This document shows positions 35,143 to 42,735 of a stretch of DNA of 64,000 nt, in pieces; position 1 is the stretch's first letter; each line of letters begins with the position of its first letter. The translations under genes were made by a program, and so were the position numbers. The stretch is from Pontibacter fetidus (GTDB lineage: Bacteria; Bacteroidota; Bacteroidia; Cytophagales; Hymenobacteraceae). The notes under the pieces were generated by a model. The model searched no databases, was not told the origin of the DNA, and was given only the letters and a program-made list of their open reading frames with translations. The stretch lies in NCBI RefSeq assembly GCF_010119545.1, contig NZ_JAAEAA010000008.1:1-64000 (forward strand), written 5' to 3'.

Positions 35143-36453
35143 CTACGCTTTCTTCATAACAGATGTAGTTTTAATTTCAGCGGTTACGCTTAAGGTTTGC
35201 AGCTGCGAGATAAAGAACAGAATTAACCCAACTGGCAAAAGTATACTTACTCCGAAAAGCATTTCGTGATAGTTTGCTATAGTTCCGGCTCCCGCCCAAT
35301 AGAAAACACCCTGCAAAAAAAGCAATGCTTCGCTGCTGATAAAGCCTGTAATAAACAGACCAATCCCCAAACGGCTCATCGTTGATTTAAAACTAAGCCA
35401 GCCCTGCTGAACACAAAAAGCAACTATAAAAAAGCTTACAAAGCCGATCAGTACCAGGTGCAGATAACCGATAATAAAATGGCGAATAGTATATGCCAGG
35501 TCGGCCATGTACGGGAAAGCTGTTGAGAACTGCATTAAAACCTTAAACACAAAAGCAGTTGCAGCCAGTAAAACAATAGCTCTGCTCCAGGTACCAAATA
35601 AGCTAAGCAATTGCCTTCTAACCGACCAAATTATAGCTCCAAAGAACACCAGCGCTACCACTTGCGCTAGAGCTGCAACTCCACCCACTAGGTAAACTAT
35701 AGCATGCGGTTTTATCCAGAGCACAGACAGTAAGTATGCTGGCAGACACGCCCAGAACATCAACCTGAAAAACAGCAAACTATAGTTCCGGTTAAAACTG
35801 ATGTTATATTTTTCGGGTAGCCAGAACAACAGGCCAAACACAGCAAAGGTCAGCCAACCGTTGTAGAGAAAGTGCAGGTAAAAGTAAATGGCATTATAGT
35901 ATAGTTCAGAACCGCTGTGCCCGGTAGCCATAATAGGCCCCATAGCCCATGGCCCCAGCGACGAAAGCGCGAGGAAAAACAGGGCAGCCTTCACAAACCG
36001 GAACGACAAACTATAGCTACCAGCACTTACCTTTGCGGCTTTTGAATCTTTTAAAAACCGGTAAATAAACCAGTAAGTGATTAAAATGTGGGCCGTAGAG
36101 AAAGTAATGGAAACTGCCGCATAGCCCTGCACCGGAAAACTCAATAGCATACCCAGTACCGCTACCTGCGCCAGCCAGAATTGCCACCTATAAACGGCTT
36201 TGTCGCGGAAAGAGGCTGGCAGGTAAGTGTGCAGTAATGCTATAAAAAGCACCGGAAAAAGCCAGCCCAACAGCGCTACATGCGAGTGTGCATGCAACAG
36301 GTACTTATAGTTGAGGCCGGGAATAGGTGCTACAAACGTATAGCGCAGCACCAGACCCAGCAAGGCAATAATAACCAGGCTGAGCAGGGCACTTAACAGG
36401 GGCAGTCGCCACTGGCCTATTGCTATAGTTGCTTTAGTTGAGGTCACAGCCAC
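35143..36453 (-). CDS. Heme-copper-oxidase-like / NnrS-like 12-TM membrane protein
   Basis: A 436-residue membrane protein, about 12 TMs. A striking early motif, LLHAHSHVALLGWLFPVLF (about residues 51-69), has clustered His in a helix as in NO-related oxidase-like proteins; further His appear in IYFYLHFLYNGWL and YTIRHFIIGYLHLVLIGF. It resembles the 26610-27917 protein in length and His-helix style. The start is GTG at 36453, overlapping by one base the TAG stop of the lipoprotein gene upstream, so translation is coupled. Function unknown; likely a haem or metal-binding membrane protein in NO tolerance. Confidence 0.65.
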   Translation of the reverse strand: MAVTSTKATIAIGQWRLPLLSALLSLVIIALLGLVLRYTFVAPIPGLNYKYLLHAHSHVALLGWLFPVLFIALLHTYLPASFRDKAVYRWQFWLAQVAVLGMLLSFPVQGYAAVSITFSTAHILITYWFIYRFLKDSKAAKVSAGSYSLSFRFVKAALFFLALSSLGPWAMGPIMATGHSGSELYYNAIYFYLHFLYNGWLTFAVFGLLFWLPEKYNISFNRNYSLLFFRLMFWACLPAYLLSVLWIKPHAIVYLVGGVAALAQVVALVFFGAIIWSVRRQLLSLFGTWSRAIVLLAATAFVFKVLMQFSTAFPYMADLAYTIRHFIIGYLHLVLIGFVSFFIVAFCVQQGWLSFKSTMSRLGIGLFITGFISSEALLFLQGVFYWAGAGTIANYHEMLFGVSILLPVGLILFFISQLQTLSVTAEIKTTSVMKKA

Positions 36454-36899
36454 TATTTAAAATAAGTTTGATACTCATCGAGCCTGGATGCCAGTTGGTC
36501 GCGGGCAGTTACGGCTGCTTTCTGATCTGTTGTATTCATGGCTTTTACATCGTCCAGCATGGGCACCAGGTAAACATGCAGCATATCGTGTTCCGGGCCT
36601 TCCATACGGCATTCCTTAAATACCTCATCAAACCCAAGCTGCAGTACGTTGCTAAGTTCGTTTACCACTTCCAGGTCATTGGCATCGGGCTGCCGCAGGT
36701 GGTCCTGCATCAGTTGCTGTAGTTGCTGTATGTTTTCGTTGGTAGCAGCATCGGCCTGCCAGCGCTCTGTTCCGTTCAGGGAAAGTTCTGATTGGGCAGC
36801 GTGCACCTTGCTATGGCCGGCTTCTTCGTTGTGCTGGTGCGTGCAGGAAAAAAGCAGACTTACTGCAACTAACACTACAAGGTAAAATCTCATAATCAC
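36453..36899 (-). CDS. Small lipoprotein, unknown function
   Basis: 148 residues with a signal ending in LLFSC (lipobox, Cys about residue 19), so an inner- or outer-membrane lipoprotein. The mature part starts with a His-rich stretch (HQHNEEAGHSKVHAAQ), then a helical region with conserved-looking HDMLHVYLVPMLDD near residues 105-118. His content suggests metal binding, unproven. The stop codon overlaps the GTG start of the oxidase-like gene by one base. A perfect -7 element lies 14 bp upstream of the start. Confidence 0.72.
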   Translation of the reverse strand: MIMRFYLVVLVAVSLLFSCTHQHNEEAGHSKVHAAQSELSLNGTERWQADAATNENIQQLQQLMQDHLRQPDANDLEVVNELSNVLQLGFDEVFKECRMEGPEHDMLHVYLVPMLDDVKAMNTTDQKAAVTARDQLASRLDEYQTYFK

Positions 36900-36912
36900 C
36901 GATTTAAGTTTA

Positions 36913-36920
36913 CAAATATA
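36913..36920 (-). promoter_or_regulatory. -7 element for the lipoprotein/oxidase-like operon
   Basis: TATATTTG on the minus strand, a perfect TAnnTTTG, 14 bp before the lipoprotein start codon. No Crp/Fnr-type box is present at the regulon distance, so this operon appears to be controlled separately. Confidence 0.5.
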
Positions 36921-36947
36921 CCATCCAAATTACACTGTTTATCTAAC

Positions 36948-37580
36948 TTAAACTATAGTTTCGCGGGCTGTAAGCGCTTCGCGCACTAAGCTAATAAGGT
37001 CTTGTTGCAGGGCATGGCTGCGGTCTTTGGCATACCATAGTTGCACCTGCTGCACCAGTTCGTCGTGGCCTGCATCCGGGTTTCCGGCTTTAAACTGAAC
37101 TACCTGTTGCTGAATGGCTGACGGGCGAGAGCCCCAGGTAAATAAGCGTTCACCGGTTTCAGCATCTTCGCAGATCAGTTTTGGTATCGATTTGCTTCCG
37201 TTCGTCAGGCAGGTATTCATCAGTTCAGGGTTTTCGTCGCGCAGCAGTACGGTCAGGGTTATGCCTGGTGTTTGCTCGGCAATGGCCGTAATGGCAGGCA
37301 GCAACTGAGCACCATCACCACACCAGCTTTCAACCAGCACCAGCCAGTTCCAGTCCTGCTTTTTTTGAACAAGCAGCGCGCTGAGTTCAGGCTCTATTAC
37401 AAACTGTTTCTCCACGCGTTTCATGCGTTGCTGGTTCAGTTTTGTAAAATTTATCCGTTGCTCTGTCTGCTCATCGCCGGTTGTTTTTCCCTGGGCAACA
37501 AGGTCTTCTGTTAAGGTTTTAAATTGCTGGTAGGTCATCGGGTTTACCAGTTCGCTATAGTATGTTTCTGCAGTTGTCAT
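36948..37580 (-). CDS. Thioredoxin-fold protein with WCGD motif
   Basis: About 210 residues from the ATG at 37580 (MTTAETYYSEL); the frame extends 11 codons upstream, but that would precede the predicted transcription start. The thioredoxin-like domain occupies residues about 75-165 with the active-site region VESWCGDGAQ, i.e. a single Cys (CGDG) rather than CxxC, and the cis-Pro loop KSIPKLIC. Single-Cys thioredoxin-fold proteins of this group are common in Bacteroidota; role unknown. The 15-nt leader and Crp/Fnr-type box at 37631-37642 place it in the putative denitrification regulon, divergent from norC. Confidence 0.78.
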   Translation of the reverse strand: MTTAETYYSELVNPMTYQQFKTLTEDLVAQGKTTGDEQTEQRINFTKLNQQRMKRVEKQFVIEPELSALLVQKKQDWNWLVLVESWCGDGAQLLPAITAIAEQTPGITLTVLLRDENPELMNTCLTNGSKSIPKLICEDAETGERLFTWGSRPSAIQQQVVQFKAGNPDAGHDELVQQVQLWYAKDRSHALQQDLISLVREALTARETIV

Positions 37581-37599
37581 GATGTGCTTTTTTACCCTG

Positions 37600-37642
37600 C
37601 AAGTATAACACAAACAGTAAACCTATAAAGTGATACAAGTCA
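37600..37642 (-). promoter_or_regulatory. Promoter with single Crp/Fnr-type box for the thioredoxin-like gene
   Basis: Palindrome TGACTTGTATCA on the minus strand (37642-37631, centre 37636.5) and -7-like TATACTTG (37607-37600), separated by the regulon's 29.5 bp. At the 22-bp-upstream position only a half-like CTGATAAAATAC is seen, so the distal box is poor or absent. Confidence 0.6.
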
Positions 37643-37699
37643 CTTATACTAAGTATTTTATCAGTTCACCCACGTGGTACTCATATTATAGATGGTAAA

Positions 37700-37764
37700 T
37701 GACGGAAGTCACTTTTGGGACTGATGATGCTCATTTCTGACACTGGTAACTATAGCTACATTGC
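37700..37764 (+). promoter_or_regulatory. Promoter with tandem Crp/Fnr-type boxes for norC
   Basis: Distal TGACGGAAGTCA (37700-37711, centre 37705.5) and proximal TGATGATGCTCA (37722-37733, centre 37727.5), 22 bp apart. The position 29.5 bp downstream holds TACATTGC (37757-37764), a poor match to TAnnTTTG (4 of 6 defined bases). Predicted leader to the norC ATG is about 25 nt. Confidence 0.6.
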
Positions 37765-37793
37765 AGGATGTTTTAGTACCAACGTTTACGCTT

Positions 37794-38246
37794 ATGGCAG
37801 ATCGTATCATCAGTACATCGTTCGGAATAAAGTTGATCTATGGAAGCCTTTTTGTGTGCTTCCTGTTTTTTACGGCTTTCGTTTATACCTCCCAAGTACC
37901 TGATACGACTTCGTTACCTACCCGCGAATTAGCCTTGCAGGGCAAACATATCTGGCAGAAACAAAATTGCGGTGCCTGCCACCAGTTCTACGGTTTGGGC
38001 GGCTACATCGGCCCCGATGTTACTAATGTAATCTCTGCAAAAGGCAAAGGAGAAACCTATGTACGCGCCATACTTACGCACGGCACCGCTACCATGCCCA
38101 ACTTTAACCTTACCCTGAAAGACATAGATGCGCTGGTTGCTTTTTTGCAGGAGGCGGACAAAACAGGTAAATCTGAAAGACACCATTTTATGGCCGACAC
38201 CTATGGCCAGATACACCCAAAAGGCAACAAGCCTCCACAAAAATAA
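37794..38246 (+). CDS. norC: NorC-like membrane-anchored cytochrome c
   Basis: 150 residues from the ATG at 37794 (MADRIISTSFGIK...); upstream in-frame codons overlap the predicted promoter. One N-terminal TM (about 13-35), then a mono-haem cytochrome c domain with CGACH (about 66-70) and a distal Met in TATMPNF (about 103-109). The layout matches NorC, the electron-accepting subunit of cytochrome-type NO reductase. It is followed 8 bp later by the NorB-like gene, so the two form the usual norCB pair, although the catalytic partner is atypical. Confidence 0.85.
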   Translation: MADRIISTSFGIKLIYGSLFVCFLFFTAFVYTSQVPDTTSLPTRELALQGKHIWQKQNCGACHQFYGLGGYIGPDVTNVISAKGKGETYVRAILTHGTATMPNFNLTLKDIDALVAFLQEADKTGKSERHHFMADTYGQIHPKGNKPPQK

Positions 38247-38254
38247 CCCCACGC

Positions 38255-39616
38255 ATGAGCAAGTCTCTTGGATTTTTAAGTATAGCCACCGGACTTTGCT
38301 TCCTGGTAGCAGGTATTGTATTCGGTACGTTGGGCGGTATCTTTTACCTCTTTCCGCAGGATCTGCGCGACCTTTTGCCCTTTACCAAACTACGGCCGCT
38401 GCACGTCTCATCCATAATTTTCTGGATACTTTTTACAGCCATTGGCGGCTTGTACCTATACTTACCGAAACATAAAAACAGGCTGGCTACCAAACTGGGG
38501 CTGGGTCAGTATATGCTTCTTTTTACGGCGGCAATAACTATACTTGGCTGCTATGTGGCTGGCATTTTTGGCGGCCGCGAGTACTGGGAGTACCCGCCTG
38601 TGCTTGGCGCTTTAATTGCGGCATCGTTTGTACTGCTGGGTATCAATTTTTATAAAAGTATCCGGCACAAGCCTGCAACCGAGCCCTGGCCTGTTTACCG
38701 CTGGATGTGGTTTTCCGGTATCCTGTTCTTCATCTTATCCTTTGCCGAATCGTATTTGTGGCTCATCCCCTACTTTAAGCAAAACCTGGTGCGCGACATG
38801 GCCGTGCAATGGAAATCATACGGCTCGCTGGTAGGTTCCTGGAACATGCTGATAAACGGAAGCGCCCTTTTTGTGATGGAAAAGATAAGCGGCGACAAAA
38901 CCGCAGCCCGCAAGCCACTCACTTATTTTATGTTTTTCCTGGGCTTGTTTAACCTCATGTTTAACTGGGGCCACCACATCTACAGCCTGCCTGTCAGCAA
39001 CACCATTCGCTACACGGCTTATATTGTGAGCATGACGGAGCTGCTTATACTTGCCAAAATTATCTGGAACTGGCGCAGCAGCCTTACCCATGCCAAAAAA
39101 CACAGCCACATACTGGCCTACCGCTTCTTTACTGCCGCCGATATCTGGATACTGCTGAACCTGGTAATGGCTATACTTATGTCGGTGCCGGCCATTAACC
39201 TTTACACGCACGGTACACATATAACGGTAGCACATGCCATGGGCACAACTATAGGTATAAATACCATGTTGCTGCTGGCCTCAGTATGTTATGCCTGCAA
39301 GCGCTTCCTGGGAGATTTTACCGCATCCAAACTAAAACTGCTCAACCGCGGCCTCTACCTGAGCAACTTTTCACTGCTCATTTTCTGGGTTGCCCTGATC
39401 GGGGCGGGTATAAGTAAAACAGTGCTCCAGACCGGAAATCCAAACCTGCCCCATGCCCTGCTCATGCAGCAGCTTGTACCGTGGTTTGTGGGCTTTGCCG
39501 TGTCAGGTTTCGGTATCGCATCCGGCATTATACTTATCATCTGGCCCCTGCTGGCATCCATACTTAACCGGAAAAACAAACAACAACTTCAAAAACGACA
39601 ATTACAGCCATCCTAA
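38255..39616 (+). CDS. norB: NorB-like heme-copper reductase subunit with non-canonical active-site residues
   Basis: A 453-residue, 12-TM protein paired with NorC. His50 (TM2, PLHVSSIIFW) fits a low-spin haem ligand; His240-His241 (NWGHHIYSLP) fit two iron-B ligands; His327 (VAHAMG) fits the haem b3 ligand. But where cNorB and qNOR have HLWVEG (His and Glu four apart), this protein has NMLING (Asn197, Asn201), and where they have HxH it has H327-x-M329. So one iron-B His, the essential Glu and one low-spin haem His all appear replaced. This suggests one of the non-canonical NO reductase lineages, or an altered function. Proline dehydrogenase starts 2 bp after its stop. Confidence 0.8.
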   Translation: MSKSLGFLSIATGLCFLVAGIVFGTLGGIFYLFPQDLRDLLPFTKLRPLHVSSIIFWILFTAIGGLYLYLPKHKNRLATKLGLGQYMLLFTAAITILGCYVAGIFGGREYWEYPPVLGALIAASFVLLGINFYKSIRHKPATEPWPVYRWMWFSGILFFILSFAESYLWLIPYFKQNLVRDMAVQWKSYGSLVGSWNMLINGSALFVMEKISGDKTAARKPLTYFMFFLGLFNLMFNWGHHIYSLPVSNTIRYTAYIVSMTELLILAKIIWNWRSSLTHAKKHSHILAYRFFTAADIWILLNLVMAILMSVPAINLYTHGTHITVAHAMGTTIGINTMLLLASVCYACKRFLGDFTASKLKLLNRGLYLSNFSLLIFWVALIGAGISKTVLQTGNPNLPHALLMQQLVPWFVGFAVSGFGIASGIILIIWPLLASILNRKNKQQLQKRQLQPS

Positions 39617-39618
39617 TC

Positions 39619-40815
39619 ATGAATCATACAACCGTACAACAACCAACCCGCCGCTTCGAACCTGGCAATCTGCAAGTGGCTTTCTGCACCAAAACAAACG
39701 ACGAGCTAAAGCTGGCCAATTTCCTGTTTACCATGATGGGGAAACCTGCGCTGGTAAAAATGGGTGGCGTGGCAACTAACTGGGGGCTAAAAATGGGCCT
39801 GCCTATAAAAGGATTGATCCGGAAAACGGTATACAGGCATTTTTGTGGCGGCGAAACCGTTCAGGAAGCCCAGGAGGTGGTGGCCAGGCTGGCAGCTGCC
39901 CGCGTGCATACCGTGCTGGATTATGCCGCCGAAGCCCAGGAAACCGAAGCTGGTTTTGATGCCGTTCGCGATGAGATACTGAGAAATATTGCCCTTGCCG
40001 ATAAACTTAAATCTTTTTCGTACCTGAGTATAAAGCTTACCGGTATAGGCCATAAAGATATTTTTGAGAAACTACAGGAAAAAAGGTTGCTGACGGAGGC
40101 TGAACAGGCCGCTTATACCCGTACCGAACAGCGCCTGGATGCCGTTTGCAGTGCCGTAGCCAAAGCCGACCTTACCCTGTACATTGATGCCGAAGAAAGC
40201 TGGATGCAGGACCCGATGGATAAGCTGGCCGAGCAGATGATGGTTAAGTATAACAGAAACAGGGCCGTGATCTTTAATACCCTGCAAATGTACCGCGTAG
40301 ACCGGGTTGCGTACCTGCAGGCCTGCCTGAAACGTTGCGCAGAAACCGGGGTAATTGCTGGTATAAAAATAGTGCGCGGTGCGTACCTGGAAAAAGAACA
40401 GGAGCGTGCCCGCAAGTATAACTATAGTTGCCCGGTGTTTACAGTTAAAGAAGATACCGACCACAGCTTTAACCAGGCCATTGATATCACCCTGAACCAC
40501 CTGCAACAGGCCGAACTCTGCGCTGCTACCCACAATGAGTACAGCACCACATACCTCACCAAGCGCATCCGGAAAGATAACATCGAGAACCAGCAGAAGC
40601 GGATCCATTTTTCGCAACTATACGGCATGAGCGATAACCTGACCTTTAACCTGGCCGATGCCGGTTTTAACGCATCCAAGTATGTGCCTTACGGCGATGT
40701 TGCCACAGCTGTACCTTACCTTATCCGGAGGGCTGAAGAAAACACCTCTATAGCAGGGCAAATGGGCCGTGAGCTAAGTATGCTGCAGGAAGAAATGCGC
40801 CGCCGCAAACTATAG
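39619..40815 (+). CDS. Proline dehydrogenase (PRODH)
   Basis: A 398-residue monofunctional proline dehydrogenase, an FAD TIM-barrel oxidising L-proline to pyrroline-5-carboxylate and passing electrons to quinones. Signature segments: LSIKLTGIGHKDIF, LYIDAEESWMQDP (about residues 186-198), KIVRGAYLEKEQERA (about 252-266), ATHNEYSTTYL and YVPYGDVATAVPYLIRRAEEN near the C-terminus (the typical YG...YL.RR..EN motif). It begins 2 bp after the norB-like stop, so it is in the same operon as an NO reductase, an unusual place; proline could feed electrons to the respiratory chain. Ends with a terminator at 40838-40880. Confidence 0.92.
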   Translation: MNHTTVQQPTRRFEPGNLQVAFCTKTNDELKLANFLFTMMGKPALVKMGGVATNWGLKMGLPIKGLIRKTVYRHFCGGETVQEAQEVVARLAAARVHTVLDYAAEAQETEAGFDAVRDEILRNIALADKLKSFSYLSIKLTGIGHKDIFEKLQEKRLLTEAEQAAYTRTEQRLDAVCSAVAKADLTLYIDAEESWMQDPMDKLAEQMMVKYNRNRAVIFNTLQMYRVDRVAYLQACLKRCAETGVIAGIKIVRGAYLEKEQERARKYNYSCPVFTVKEDTDHSFNQAIDITLNHLQQAELCAATHNEYSTTYLTKRIRKDNIENQQKRIHFSQLYGMSDNLTFNLADAGFNASKYVPYGDVATAVPYLIRRAEENTSIAGQMGRELSMLQEEMRRRKL

Positions 40816-40837
40816 TTTACCTTACACTGCTCTTTTC

Positions 40838-40880
40838 ATGGCCCTGACCGTTCAACTACAGTCAGGGCCATTTTATTTTG
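40838..40880 (+). terminator. Terminator of the norCB-PRODH operon
   Basis: Perfect 11-bp inverted repeat ATGGCCCTGAC/GTCAGGGCCAT (40838-40848, 40861-40871) followed by TTTATTTTG. Confidence 0.85.
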
Positions 40881-40968
40881 CCTGAACAGGAAGCATACCC
40901 TCAACTATAGTTTACTGTAACTCCCTCAGCTGCAGCACGTTTTTATAGCTTAACCAAATACTACAACT

Positions 40969-41193
40969 ATGAAAAAGCTACTGATTATAGCACTTGGAGT
41001 TTTCGCGTTTGCCTGTGGAGATACCGGTAATAAAGAAAATGAAACCACCAACGATGCCCCCGCTACTGAAGAAGGTATGGATGCCGGCGCCGGCGAAGAT
41101 GTATCGCCACAGTTGGAGGTAGATGATGATTCCGCACGCCTGGAGGTAGATACCATTTCTACAGCCACCGAAGCAAACGAGCAGAAACAATAA
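40969..41193 (+). CDS. Small acidic lipoprotein
   Basis: 74 residues: signal peptide with lipobox FAFAC (Cys about residue 16) followed by a very acidic, Asp/Glu/Thr/Ala-rich low-complexity tail without predicted fold. Terminated by a strong hairpin 5 bp after the stop. Real gene likely because of the clean signal, ATG and terminator; function unknown. Similar small acidic lipoproteins are common in Bacteroidota. Confidence 0.7.
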   Translation: MKKLLIIALGVFAFACGDTGNKENETTNDAPATEEGMDAGAGEDVSPQLEVDDDSARLEVDTISTATEANEQKQ

Positions 41194-41197
41194 AAAA

Positions 41198-41230
41198 AGA
41201 GCGCAGGGGTGTAGCCCTGCGCTCTTAAAA
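41198..41230. terminator. Bidirectional terminator between small lipoprotein and nos operon
   Basis: Perfect 11-bp stem AGAGCGCAGGG/CCCTGCGCTCT with A-run on the left and T/A-rich right side, placed between two converging units (lipoprotein gene and nosY). Confidence 0.9.
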
Positions 41231-41256
41231 ATCACCAAACATTTAAACTTACAATA

Positions 41257-42024
41257 CTATAAATCTCTTTTCGAGAAAATTCTTCTGGAACTGAACAGCG
41301 GCAAAATAACCCAAAGCAGCAACAACCCAAACGCTAACCCGATACCCCACAAATTGCCCAGCAAACTCTTGTAAAGCGCACCGGTATAGCCCATCAACGC
41401 CGACACATCCAGATTTAGCAAGACTATAATTCTGCCCAGGTCTATCGGGTTAAGTGCTGTCAGGGTAAGGGTAGTTTTCTCTAGTGGATAATCGCTGAAC
41501 GAGTAAAGGATGAACAGCACAATACCATCGTAGATCAGGGCAAAATAAAACCACAACAACAGCGCTATACCTATTCCTTTAGCTTTATCGCGGGTTATAA
41601 CCGATGCCAGGAACGCCATCGCCACAAATATAAACGTGATAAAGACGCCCGTCAGTACCAGGTATAAGCCAGTTATAGTTGCCCCAAAAAGCAGCATCGG
41701 TATGCCTACGCCAAGTACAAATGCCCCGGAAAGGGAACAGGCCACCCCCAGGTATTCGCTCATAAATATCTTCTTGCGGTTGATTGGCTGCGCTACCAGC
41801 AGTTCCATAAACTCATAAGAGTTGTAAAAATGCGTAGTAGCAAACACAATGCTTATCAAGGGCACGGTTAGCAGCACCAGGTTCAGCAGGCTAAGTATAG
41901 CTTTGTCGGGGCTGCCGCCCAGGTTAAATAAACCGAAAGAAAGTAACAGCAGAAACAAGGTATAAGCCAGTACAATCTTATTACGGATGATGTCGTAGAA
42001 AACGTATTTTATGATCTTGTTCAT
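41257..42024 (-). CDS. nosY: NosY, ABC-2 type permease for NosZ maturation
   Basis: A 255-residue membrane protein with about six TMs of the ABC-2 permease type (MNKIIKYVFYDIIRNKIVLAYTLFLLLLS start; LVAQPINRKKIFMSEYLG loop; ITRDKAKGIGIALLLWFYF). It starts 3 bp after the nosF stop. With NosF and NosD it forms the NosDFY system that helps build the copper-sulfur CuZ centre of N2O reductase. Last gene of the nos operon, closed by the bidirectional terminator. Confidence 0.93.
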   Translation of the reverse strand: MNKIIKYVFYDIIRNKIVLAYTLFLLLLSFGLFNLGGSPDKAILSLLNLVLLTVPLISIVFATTHFYNSYEFMELLVAQPINRKKIFMSEYLGVACSLSGAFVLGVGIPMLLFGATITGLYLVLTGVFITFIFVAMAFLASVITRDKAKGIGIALLLWFYFALIYDGIVLFILYSFSDYPLEKTTLTLTALNPIDLGRIIVLLNLDVSALMGYTGALYKSLLGNLWGIGLAFGLLLLWVILPLFSSRRIFSKRDL

Positions 42025-42027
42025 GGC

Positions 42028-42735
42028 TTAGTCCTCCTCGTTCAGAATTTTGGCAATGGCGCGGCTCAGACGGCTTTCCTGCGTCTGCAGTTTAATGTCA
42101 GCTATCGTTTCATGGAACTTCACTTGTCCGTCTACCAGGCACATCACTTCATCGGCTACTTCTTCCACCTCGCTCATAATATGGGATGTGATAAGTATAA
42201 GCTTCCCTTTCTTCTTTTCTTTCAGTATTTTGCTTTTCAGTATCTCTGCTGAGATCGGGTCGAGGCCGGCGGTTGGTTCGTCCAGGATCAGAATCTGCGG
42301 GTTAAACATAAAGGCAAGTGCGGCACTTACCTTCTGCTTGGTACCACCCGATAAGGACCCCATGCGCTTTTCATACATGTCTTTCAGCCCATACAACCCG
42401 ATCAGCTCTTCATCTGCCTGCTTCACATCTTTCCGTATGTCGCGGATCATATCGATCACCTGGCGGATTTTCATGTTTTCGGGGTAGCGGCCAATTTGTG
42501 GCATGTAGCCTATCTGGCTGCGGTAGGCGTGTTTTTTAACTATACTTTCGCCGTTAACTTTAATATCGCCGCTGTCGGGCAGCACCATGCCAAGTATAGC
42601 TTTGCTCATGGTGGTTTTGCCAGAGCCGTTAGGTCCGATAATAGATATAACCCTGCCAGCGCCAAAACTGACGTTGATATCTTTCAGAACCTGCAGCTTA
42701 CCGTACGACTTGCGTAAGTTTTCTATCGTTATCAT
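42028..42735 (-). CDS. nosF: NosF, ABC transporter ATPase
   Basis: A 235-residue ABC ATPase: Walker A GPNGSGKTT (residues 34-42), signature LSGGTKQKVS (about 128-137), Walker B LILDEPTAGLDP (about 147-158) and switch His in LITSHIMSEVEEVADE. It powers NosY/NosD in copper-centre assembly of NosZ. The start codon lies 38 bp inside the 3' end of nosD, indicating translational coupling. Confidence 0.94.
   Translation of the reverse strand: MITIENLRKSYGKLQVLKDINVSFGAGRVISIIGPNGSGKTTMSKAILGMVLPDSGDIKVNGESIVKKHAYRSQIGYMPQIGRYPENMKIRQVIDMIRDIRKDVKQADEELIGLYGLKDMYEKRMGSLSGGTKQKVSAALAFMFNPQILILDEPTAGLDPISAEILKSKILKEKKKGKLILITSHIMSEVEEVADEVMCLVDGQVKFHETIADIKLQTQESRLSRAIAKILNEED

Noticed and set aside
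36913..36960. Whether the lipoprotein/oxidase-like operon belongs to the Crp/Fnr regulon
   Set aside because: Perfect -7 element but no palindrome at the 29.5-bp position.
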